Notes under the pieces: generated by a model
Database searches by the model: none
What the model was told of the DNA's origin: nothing
Seen by the model: only the letters and a program-made list of their open reading frames with translations
Translations under genes and position numbers: made by a program
NCBI GenBank assembly: GCA_964030785.1
Contig: OZ034971.1
Span: 16,127,400 to 16,191,399, forward strand
Origin: Siderastrea siderea
Lineage: Eukaryota; Cnidaria; Anthozoa; Scleractinia; Rhizangiidae
DNA: 64,000 nucleotides
Direction: 5' to 3'
In this document: positions 54,825 through 64,000 of the stretch, one piece after another
How the letters are laid out: the number at the start of each line of letters is the position of its first letter
Numbering within the stretch: position 1 is the first letter of the stretch

Positions 54825-57800
54825 GTGAAATTGGCACGCTATGCATAGTAATGACATCGACAACATTTAATAGTTTGTATGGAAATGCTACAAAACGTCT
54901 CAAATTGCCATAAATCAGAAAGAAGTCGAAATACAAAATGATTTGCCTTATTTCATTGTTGTATTGGTCATTATATTTGGGGGCTTCCTGGGCTGGTGTT
55001 AAGCTTTTTGGGCGAGAAATTGAGGTTTTTACTTTTCATTTTTGCTGAATGTTTAGAATTAATTAAAGGCAGGAAGCAGTTTCCCACTGCACCTCACTTG
55101 AAGTTCGATAAATTCCCTCACAATAAACCAATCGCCCTACAACTTCAAAGGTGTATTCTTGGGTCTTTGATCTACCTCTGTTCTTTCTCATGAATTCCAG
55201 ATCCTATTTTAAGGCGTCCAAAACCCCTCCTGAATACGAAACTCGCCTTTCCTGGTATGCGTTTTCATTTGAAGTGCACACATGAATCTTTGCGAGCCGC
55301 GCTTCCACGACAAAATTGCCCTCAGCCGGGGAGAGGCTGAGTGAGATTGTCCACAAGCAAAAGGCGACACTGCGGAGTCCAGAGAGGTTGGTTTGATGGA
55401 AATAGAGAACTATCAGCGCGCCTGTGAAATTTAGTTGCCTCATGCTCACTTGACACCACGGGCACGCTTTTTATGTCTTCGTGCGACAATATATTAGCAT
55501 AGCGATTTGTTCCGTCACATTTACCTGTTTACCGCAAAAAAAAGTATCGAAATTTAGAAGCAGAGACGAGGAGGAGTCTCCACCTAGAAAAAACATTGCA
55601 CCGGTTTTCAAAGGAATGGAAATTGTGGTAGGTATTTCCCACGGTCACAGCAATATTTTTTTAGGGTAAGACAACCCTATATATCGGAATTGATTGATTT
55701 GCGGCAAGTGAGCAGGATCACTTGCTCCAAATACTCGGCATAAAATCATCGAATGGATTGACTAGAGTGCAGCAAAAGATAGTTCTTTAGTCAAAATTAT
55801 GGTTTTCCAAGTCAAGTGAGGCAGGTGAATTTCACGGGCGTTCTAATATTTCGCTATTTCCGGTTAAACCGACCTCTCTGGACTCCGCAGTGTTGCCTTT
55901 TGCTTGTTGACAATGTCACTTAACCTCTCCCCGGCTAAGGGCAATTTTGTCATCGAAATGCGCCTCGCAAAAATTCATGTGTGCACTTCAAATGAAAATG
56001 CATACCAGGAAAGGCGAGTGTCGTATCTAAGAGGGATTTTCGACGGCTTAAAATAGGATCTGGACCTCATGAGGTATGCGAGAGACCCAAAAATACACCT
56101 TTGAAGTTTTAGGGCGATTCGTTTATTGTGATGGAATTTATCGAACTTCAAGTGAGGTGCAGTGTGAAACTGTTTCCTGCCTTTAATCACAGGCAGCCCA
56201 AGCTAACGTTGAGAGTTGCGCATAAATTAGACTGTTTTTCCCACGGTCTGCATAATAATGACATCGGCAACATTTAAGAGCTTGTATGGAAATGCTACAA
56301 AACGTCTCAAATTGCCACAAATCAGAAAGAAGGCGAAATAAAAATAATTTGCTTTATATCATTGTTGTATTGGTCATTATCTGAGGGTTTCCTGGGCTGG
56401 TTTGACGCTTTTTGGGCGAGAAATTGAGGTTTTTATTTTTCATGTTTGCTAAATGTTAAGAATTAATTAAAGGCGGGAAACAGTTTAACACTGCACCTCA
56501 CTTGAAGTTCGATAAATTCTATCAAAATAAACGAATCGCCCTACAACTTCATAGGTGTATTCTTGGGTCTTTGATCTACCCCTGCTTTTTCTCATGGGTT
56601 CCAGATCCTATTTTAAGCTGTCAAAAATCCCTCTTAAATACGAAACTCGCCTATCCTGGTATGCGTATTCTTTTGAAGCGCACACATGAATCTTTGCGAG
56701 TCGCGTATCGACGGGCCGTTTTGACAACAAAATTGCCCTCAGCCGTGGAGAGGCTGAGTGGGATTGTCCACAAGCAAAAGGCAACACTGCAGAGTCCAGA
56801 GAGGTCGGTTTAACTGGAAATAGAGATATTATAGAACGCCCGTGAAATTCACTCGCCTCACTTGACTTGGAAAACCATAATTTTGTTTTAGGCGACTGAA
56901 GAACTATCTTTCGCTGCACTCTAATCAATCCATTCGATGATTTTATGCCAACTATTTGGCGCAAGTGATCCTGCACTGGCCGTAAATCAACCTTGTTATT
57001 TAATTCCGATATATACGGTTGTCTGTAACAACATTTAATATTACTGTGACCGTGGAAAATACCTACCACTATTTCCATTCTTGTGAAAACTGGTGCAATT
57101 TTTTTCTAGGTGGAAACTCCTCCTCGTCTCTGCTTCTAAATTGCGACAACATTTTTTGTGGTAAACAGGTAAATGTGACGGAACAAATCGCTATGCTTAT
57201 ATATTGTCGCACGAAGACATTAAAGCGTGCTCGTGGTGTCAAGTGAGGCGACTAAATTTCACGGGCGTGCTCTGGACTGCGCAGTGTCGCCTTTTGCTTG
57301 TGGACAATCTCACTCAGCCTCTCCCCAGCTAAGGGCAATTTTGTCGTCGAAACTCGGCTCGCAAAGATTCATGTGTGCACTTCAAATGAAAACACAAACC
57401 AGGAAAGGCGAGTTTCGTATTTAGGAGGGATTTTCGACAGCTTAAAATAGGGTCTGGAACCCATGAGAAAAAAACAGAGGTAGATGAAGATCCAAGAATA
57501 CACCTTTGAAGTTGCAGGGCGATTCGTTTATTGTGATGGAATTTATCGAAATTCAAGTGAGGTGCAGTGTTAAACTGTTTCCCGCCTTTAATTAATTCTT
57601 AACATTCGGGAAACATGAAAAATAAAAACCTCAATTTCTCGTCCAAAAAGCTTCAAACCAGCCCGGGAAGCCCCCAGATATAATGACCAATACAACAATG
57701 AAATAAGGCAAATCATTTTTATTTCGACGTCTTTCTGATTTATGGCAATTAGAGACGTTTTGTAGCATTTCCATACAAACTCTTAAATGTTGCCGATGTC

Positions 57801-57875
57801 ATTATTATGCAGAGCGTGGAAAAAACAGTCCAATTTATGCGCAGCTCTCAACGTTAGCTTGGTCTGCCTGTGCTG
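54825..57875. mobile_element. Foldback cluster of four alternating inverted blocks
   Basis: The same 0.5-0.85-kb unit appears as + (about 54825-55680), - (55690-56185), + (56190-57015) and - (57020-57875). Shared words include TTCGATAAATTC, CAGATCCTATTTTAAG and CAAAAGGC. The right pair is complete, with CACAGGCAG and CTGCCTGTG at its ends. The left pair lacks both outer ends and joins the right pair at TTTAATCACAGG. Open frames on both strands mirror each other and are not genes. No transposase. Confidence 0.75.
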
Positions 57876-58440
57876 TAACACGAGCTGCAGAAACTGCGGG
57901 CTGTAGTGTGAGTGTAGCTGCACAGGAGTTGTGGGCAAAACCAAGCAATCTGTAAGCTTAAAACAATCGAAAGGCGTCCGCATACACGATTTAAAATGGT
58001 GCTTGCCGAACTGAAGGAGGTTTCAAGCGCTTCCTTAGTATGTCATCAGTCAGTATTAACTACCGGATACAGCTGCACCAGCAAGGCAGGATTAGCAATG
58101 CAGCACTAGATGCTGTGTTGGTGGGGGCTAAGTTGCCCCAACATCTAATCTTAACCCAGTGCCAAAAGCACAAGCAGCCATTTCAGCGGCGGCACCAGTG
58201 TCAGCCGCCAACTCTGGCCCAGTGCCAAAAGCGCGAGAGGCCAATTCCAGGCCCCGCAAAAATTGACTAAGGGTACAGCTTCTGACTGATAAGGAGTTTG
58301 ATGAATTGTTGGCCGAGCTGCTGGAAGGCAGGCAGACTCCCTGAGTAATAGATAGTTTCCTGCGGGGTTCCCAGTAGCTGGAAACCAACGACGGCCCACC
58401 CAGTATCCCACAAGTGATGGCCTGGACTTCACCGGGATCG
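57876..58440. other. Left flank of the polymerase fragment, possibly viral-element derived
   Basis: GC content and word use shift here to match the polymerase region. Short open frames read VQLLTDKEFDELLAELLEG near 58277 on +, which could belong to another gene of the same element. I cannot assign it. Confidence 0.3.
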
Positions 58441-59580
58441 ATGTTCCAATGCCCATCTCACAGATCGAGAAGGTAGAAAAGCAGAACAACCTCGCCATTA
58501 GCGTCTTTGACTGGGGCAAGGGTGTCATCGTTCACTGGCTTAGCAAGCAGCATGAGCTCGTTCCACGGACCAATCTGTTGCTAGTCGAAAAGGCAAGCAA
58601 ATTCCAGTACACCTGGGTCAAGGACCTAAACCTGTTGCTGTATGATCAATTCATGCACCGAGAGCGCAAACACTTCTGTGAGAGATGCATTCACGGCTAC
58701 TCAAGGGAAGGCCTACTGAAGTCTCACAAGCCTTAGTGTCGAGTGATCGGCCAGACGGCTGTGAAAGAAGAGATACCCGAAGAGGGCAAAAACAAGCTCA
58801 CCTTCCAGAACCACCACAAACAACTCCCAACCCCCTACATAATCTATGCAGTCTTTGAGGCCCTCACCACTAAAATCATGGTACCAGAGCTACACCCAAC
58901 ACTATGCAACACACAGCAGCATGAAGCATGGAGCTACTGCTATGTGGTTGTCCGCTATGATTGCCACGCAGAGGCCCCAGTGGAATACCGATGGCCAATT
59001 GTGGCAGAGCATAACCTCAGAGAAATTCGGGAGGAGGAGCACAAGATCAAGGCTGTGCTGGCTTAGCAAGGTTGGGTATGGCGCAGTCCAGACAGCTCAG
59101 GACTGGCGCATCCACAACACTAGCGCCATTTGCCACGTTTGCGAAACGCTCCTTGATGGAGACTCACATCACCAGGCCACATCACCGGGAAGTACCGAAG
59201 CGCAGCCCACAATGCATACAATTTCAAGATGCGACTGAACCCTAAAACTACGACCATCCCGGTGGTCTTCCATAACCTGTAGGCCATCTCCAAGGTGGAG
59301 GGCAGGGTCTCCTGCATCCCCAACAACACAGAGAAATATATTTCCTTCTCCCTCGGGCAGCTCCGGTTTATCGACAGTCCCCAGTTCCTCCTGGCCTCCG
59401 TGGACAAGCTCATTGCAGCCAACCAACCTAAGACCTTTGTAATAACACCCAATGCTTGCCAGTCATCAAGGTTGAATGATGCAGGGGGAAAGGTTGAAGC
59501 GCATTGGCTCGATCCTTTGACTGGAATGCAGACATGCTCGCACCAACTCAACAGGTCAGTATTTGAGAGCAGCATGTCTT
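58440..59580 (+). pseudogene. Polinton/adintovirus-like DNA polymerase B fragment, degraded
   Basis: N-terminal half of a protein-primed family B DNA polymerase of the type carried by Polinton (Maverick) and adintovirus-like elements. Visible in order: a cysteine-containing leader (KHFCERCIHGYSREGLL, about 58670), an endonuclease-VII-like zinc site (ICHVCETLLDGDS, about 59130, with the downstream His/Asn/Cys cluster frame-broken), and an exonuclease-side segment (YISFSLGQLRFIDS, about 59340). At least three frameshifts and two stops break it. The polymerase palm is absent. An old endogenous copy without activity. Confidence 0.65.
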
Positions 59581-59589
59581 AAAAGTTTC

Positions 59590-60041
59590 GTTTTCTTTTC
59601 GGCCAGCTTCCGAGAAATGGTGGAGGTGCAGTGGGAAGCTACGAAATCTGCATCCCACGCCCTGCACAAGCTGCGCCCGTCCACATCCCAAAGCCAAAGA
59701 GCTTCTTCACCAGATCTATTGCGAGAGGGGCGCCAATGGAGGCGAGCATTCCGAGGAAGCCGCTAGTCTGGGCAATGCTGACACGCACCAGTCCTTTTTT
59801 TATCGAGGCAATCTGTCACTGCCTTTCTCTGGTCTAGAGTCATTTGCTGTACAAGATTTTGCAGCTGTATTTCTTGTAGGCAGATACCTTTCCCAAAAAT
59901 CTTCAAGGTCTTTTCTGCACCAAATGTCAGCCCCTCGGTTGCCAGGGCTTTCGCAGCGGGGGCAATCAGCGACCTGGCCAGGCCCATAATCGAACAGGGT
60001 TCCCTCCTGCGGGGGCGTCTTTCAGATCTTCTTCTGGCCAA
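59590..60041 (-). pseudogene. Small basic ORF with hydrophobic tail (minor-capsid-like candidate)
   Basis: Starts ATG at 60041 with an Arg-rich head (MARRRSERRPRRREP), then an amphipathic middle. After a frameshift near 59785, it continues with a hydrophobic Gly/Ala-rich stretch (SGFLGMLASIGAPLAIDL). Basic head plus membrane-active-looking segment, next to and convergent with the polymerase, suggests a structural or core protein of the same element. The identity is inference; I recognise no diagnostic motif. Confidence 0.45.
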
Positions 60042-60885
60042 TGCTCAGCTCAGCGCCAGGAGAGACTCTAGGATAATGGATAAATAATTTTTTGATTGGC
60101 TATCTGCATAACGATGAAAGTTCGAAGGGAAGTCTGCAAGTCATTTGCAGAAGTTAACCAAACTGGAAATCCAGGAACCAACTTCCTTGTTTTGGAGGGA
60201 GATTTGAAATGTCGAACTCGGGTTTTGTATTTTAGGTTTTTTGGTATGTGTGTGTTTTTTTTCTTGTTTTTTCTATCGCCTCCATTTTCAAAACTCCGTT
60301 TTAAATGTATGTGTATTGGTTTCTAACGGACTAGACATCAGCTGTTTTAGTGCGGGAAGTTTGCCACAACCATCATATGACGGTAAAACAGGGGAAAATG
60401 CAAGCAGCTAAAACTGATAACTGTTGCTGTTGCAAAAATTTGATTTTAGCAGACTAAAGTAATTATATCAGTCTTTGGAGAGAGAGCCGTGAGAGAAGGT
60501 ATTGATGAAGGTGTTCACAAGTTGGAAACATAAACGTAGTAGAGGAGGACATTGGTGTCATTTCGACTAAAATATGACGAGCACGTTATTTGGTAGTGAG
60601 GGGTATCATGGAAAAAAATTGAGAAGTTCTCCAACATCTGTAAAGCTAGCTGTTTGGAAAAGGATTCTCTGGCTGAAAATTTGGAGATGAAGACATCTGT
60701 TGCCGAGCGCAGTCCATCTCATGTTGTCGTTTCCCCTTCGGTTTTGACACAAGTGAAATGATCAAGACATCTCCAAGATGACCGAGCACCACACACTACA
60801 GCAAAAGTGTCACTTCTTCAGTCACGACCCATCTTGCCAAAGCCTGACCACTCTGAATTTTTTTAAAATCATTTCTATTGCATTT
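60042..60885. other. Intergenic, unresolved
   Basis: No coding homology. Ends in the AT-rich 3' repeat of the LINE to the right. Confidence 0.4.
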
Positions 60886-61080
60886 CCTACATTACATATT
60901 ACACATACACGCATTATTTACGACACTACCTTGTATACATTACATTATACATTACATCTTACACTACGTTACAGTCCATACGTTATATATTACACGTACA
61001 AGCATTTTTGCTCCACTACATCCTATGCCTTACACTACATTATACATTACATATTACACTACTCTACTTTTATATATTGC
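60886..61080 (-). repeat. TACATTA-type degenerate tandem, LINE 3' tail
   Basis: On + the words TACATTA, TACACTAC and TATTACAC recur at irregular 6-12 base steps. Read on the minus strand they follow about 55 bases after the LINE stop codon, so they form its 3' tail region. Confidence 0.75.
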
Positions 61081-61133
61081 ACATATATGAATGTTTTGAT
61101 ACTCTCCGAGACACAAAGATTGTAAAATTACTC

Positions 61134-63985
61134 TCAGGGGTTGTGTGGGAAGGCGTTAATGAAAGGCTTCCACTTACCATTGTGGGTTTTTAGTCTGTTG
61201 TTCTTTGTGGCAATTGATCGTTCAATGGATTCAATGTAATTCAATTTGACAATGACACGAGACAAAGACGGAAGAGAATTCTTAAGGCGATTATGATAAA
61301 TCATCGGTTTTCCAACAATGATGATGTGATTTAAAAGCAGCCAGTGAGACCTCTTTTGTGTCACACCAAAAATGATGTCACAATCATTGAGAGAATCAGA
61401 ATCAAAATAAATGTGTAAAGTCTTAAGCCATAGTACAACGGACCTCCAATAGGCTCAGGGTCTGGAAGGGTATTCTCGGGATCTGGGATTTGACCAAAAT
61501 ACGGTGCGGGATTCGGGAAAACGCAAAATATCTTGACAGGATTTGGGATTTGACTGCAACCAGGGAAGCGGGATTTGCCAAAATTTGGGCACGGGATGTG
61601 GGATTTTGTTGCCTGTCTGTTGGGGAATTCGGGAAGTCGTCACGACCCAAATAAACGTTATAGCGGCAAAGGCGAATCAACCAGGCGAGCGCAAAATATC
61701 AATCGAAAGGGCTAATCTACATCTTAAATTTATAAGCTTTTGCAGAAATTAGTCTTTTTTAATGTATTTCTGGTAAAGAAAAAATGGGATTCGGGATAGC
61801 GATGAAAAAAGTGCGGGATTCTCGTGAAAAAGGAGCGGGAATGCGGGATCAGTAGCCCCCTTCCGGACCCTGTAGCCTATGCTGAAATTGCAATGGCAAA
61901 AGAGATGTTCGAGGGATTCATCAGAAATGTTGCAAAAAGAGCAAAGAGGTGAGTCAGCCAATTTCATTTTGTATGAAGATTTGTTAGTACAAATTATTCC
62001 ATTAAGCAGCTTGTATTGAAAGATCTTCGTTTTGGTGTCGAGTGTGACTACATGCGGAATTAGATAGATTGCTTCCCAGTCAAGATTACAATCGTTAAAC
62101 AAAGTAGTGTATTTGTGGCGTGCAGAGGGATATATCTGAATAGTCTGCACGAGTTTCCAGTATAGTTTCGACGAGGTAATTGAATCAAGAGAGAGAGCAT
62201 CGTCTTTTAAATAAAGAGTGAACTTAAGCTCTGTATTTCGAGAATGAGATGATGCTATGTGAACTGAACCTTCATCTTTGATAAGCTTTTTCCACGTGAG
62301 AGGAAAGGAGTTAAACAAACTTAGCAGTAGGAAATAGTCATTGAAGTTGAGCCCTTCCACTTTAAAACAGGACCAGGGTGTGAGGCTTCCATTGTTTGTC
62401 ATAATAGTAGCAACAGAAATTATGCATCTAGAGAAAAGTTTTCAACAGAAAACAGGTTTTCCACCAATGCGTAGGAACTGATTGTTCCATAAAACCTGGT
62501 TCAGGACTTGTTCGCGGGTCAAAACAGGTTTGACAGATAATTTAGACTAAACAGCAAAACATTCCTTGTAGAAATTTGGAAGACAGTCAGGTAAATCATC
62601 AATGCTAAAATTGCAATGCAGAAGACGTTTACCACCATATTCTTTCAAGAAGTAGGAGAGCATTTGTTTCCAAGGGCGTTCATAATCTTCAGAAGATTTC
62701 TTTAGACACATAATGCTTTGTGTATCAATCAGTGATTGAATATGAGGCATTCTCAACCCGCCATCCTTACAGTCGCTTATGGGGGCAAGGGGCTTGATTT
62801 CCAGATGAAGTTATAGATAATAAAATTAACTTGTTTTATTTTATTTTTAGCGAGGCAAATGAAAGATGCGCTAAACATAATTTTAGGAATGACACAAGTC
62901 TTAAAAATTTGAATTTTTTCAAATAGAGTGGAATTTCTCCATTGCCACCCCTTCAAAGTTTTAGATAGCGATGTCAGTATTTCATCGAAATTAAGTTCTT
63001 GTTTTTTGCGACAGTCCTAAGTAAAATAAACTCCAAGAATCTTTATGGGTACATTGACCTTCTCGATGCTGATGTGCGGGGTTCATCATTCTCGTAGTTA
63101 CTCCCAAGCCATAGAGCTTCAGTTTTCTCTGCGTTCAATTTCAACCCAGAGCATATTCCAAATCTATCAAGCGTTATGGGAAGACGTTCAAAAGAATTAA
63201 GGCCTTGTAAGAAAGTCGTCAGGTCATCGGAAAAAGCTGCTAATTTAATTTCTTTATTTTCAACCGAAATCCCTTAAATGTCCTTGTCACTTCGAATTTT
63301 AATAAGCAACAGCTCTAGAGCGATGATGAAATGGTACGCCGACAGCAGATCGCCTTGTCGAACACCCCTTCGCACTTCAAACATCTGGGTTGAGAAACCA
63401 TTGTTCAAAATGCAACTTGATACGTTTGAGTAGAGTGCAGAAACCCATTTAATAAAAGATTCACCAAAGTAGATCGATTTTAAGGCTTTGAACAAGAAAG
63501 ACCAGCGTAATGAATCGAAAGCCTTTGCGAAATCAAAAGCGATCATAATTCCAGGTAATTGCTTAAGTTTGGTGTACTTCACAACATCGTCAATTGTGCG
63601 AACAGCATCGACCATTGTTCTGCCTTTGACATAAGCATTCTGGTCACCATCTATAACCTCTGGTAAGACCTTTTCTAAGCGCAAGGCAAGGGCTTTCGAG
63701 GCAATCTTTACATCAACATTTAAAAGAAAAATCGGTCGCCAGTTCTTAATTTATCTCCTGTCTCTATCTTCCTTATCAATCAGTCGCATAATAGCTTGTT
63801 TTTGTGAGTTAGACAACTCACCATGCTCAAAAGAAAAATTTAAGCAGTCAGTGAGTTGTTGACTAAGTAAGTTCCAAAACACCTTGTAAAACTCGGCAGT
63901 AAGACTATCGTTCCCGGGAGCTTTGTAACCGGGAGGAGGGTTTTGTAACATTCCGCGCACAATAGTTTTCCTTCGCATTCCGCCT
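61134..63985 (-). pseudogene. L1/Tx1-type LINE ORF2, partial, split by a MITE
   Basis: Minus strand, running in from the window edge. PGYKAPGNDSLTAEFYKVFW (63920-63860) and QNAYVKGRTMVDAVRTIDDV (63640-63580) begin the reverse transcriptase, followed by IAFDFAKAFDSLRWSF and RRGVRQGDLLSAYHF (63360-63310). The catalytic box is AFSDDLTTF at about 63240-63214, an FSDD instead of FADD, just after a stop at 63274. Downstream decays by many shifts, then a 150-codon open part ends in a CCHC knuckle (LCSFCNISDESLEHLFCHC, about 61945-61890). After the MITE, HWLLLNHIIIVGKPMIYH leads to the stop at 61134. Dead copy, 5' end outside. Confidence 0.8.
61452..61877. mobile_element. TA-flanked MITE inserted in the LINE
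   Basis: TA at 61450-61451 and 61878-61879. The ends GGCTCAGGGTCTGGAAGGG and the mirrored CCCTTCCGGACCCTGTAGCC are inverted with two differences. The interior repeats GGGATTTG / GGGATTCGGGA words. It interrupts the LINE between its zinc knuckle and its C-terminal block, so it is younger than the LINE. Confidence 0.8.
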
Positions 63986-64000
63986 TAGAGTTTTCACTCA

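Noticed and set aside
54996..57556. Several ORFs of 62-156 codons in the foldback cluster
   Set aside because: Each is mirrored by a similar frame in the inverted copy on the other strand, so they are repeat-derived.

Overview
This window is nuclear DNA of an animal, most likely a cnidarian (coral or sea-anemone type). The evidence is one intron-rich animal gene, dense and diverse transposons, and repeat types I recall as common in coral genomes. That last point is recollection and was not checked. There are no operons, bacterial genes, tRNA or rRNA genes, or CRISPR arrays.

The only convincing host gene is ATIC (bifunctional AICAR transformylase / IMP cyclohydrolase, de novo purine synthesis). 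Its last six exons lie on the + strand at 242-315, 8563-8608, 12310-12372, 12593-12652, 16753-16848 and 28033-28152. Together they encode about 152 residues of the folate-binding AICAR transformylase C-terminus. All five introns have GT/AG ends and join in frame. Four of them are 3.7 to 11.2 kb long and hold nearly all of the left-hand transposon load. A poly(A) signal lies at 28387.

Left part (1-28 kb, inside ATIC): a TTAA-flanked element with 1.2-kb inverted arms (460-6246), whose left arm was split by a 2.56-kb insertion with a 12-bp target duplication and a hammerhead-ribozyme-like motif. There are several broken LINEs (6.95-7.8, 13.1-13.6, 14.3-15.6, 17.86-19.24 kb). A composite at 19.76-25.2 kb has inverted arms, a Penelope-type GIY-YIG tail, two hammerhead-like motifs, and a 3.5-kb satellite-bearing element with 21-bp inverted ends.

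Middle (28-45 kb): non-autonomous DNA transposons flanked by TTAA or TA. One element has dense CTTCTTGCG subterminal repeats. A Mutator-like element with a 9-bp target duplication carries a RecQ-like helicase exon, broken at its DExH box, and a zinc-finger ORF. A second Penelope-type tail is followed by a hammerhead motif on the same strand.

Right part (45-64 kb): two decayed DIRS-type tyrosine-recombinase retrotransposons with complementary internal deletions, a foldback cluster, a degraded Polinton/adintovirus-like DNA polymerase B with a convergent small basic ORF, and a 5'-truncated L1/Tx1-type LINE split by a TA-flanked MITE and running off the window edge.

Most long open frames outside these features look like chance frames or fragments of the elements above.
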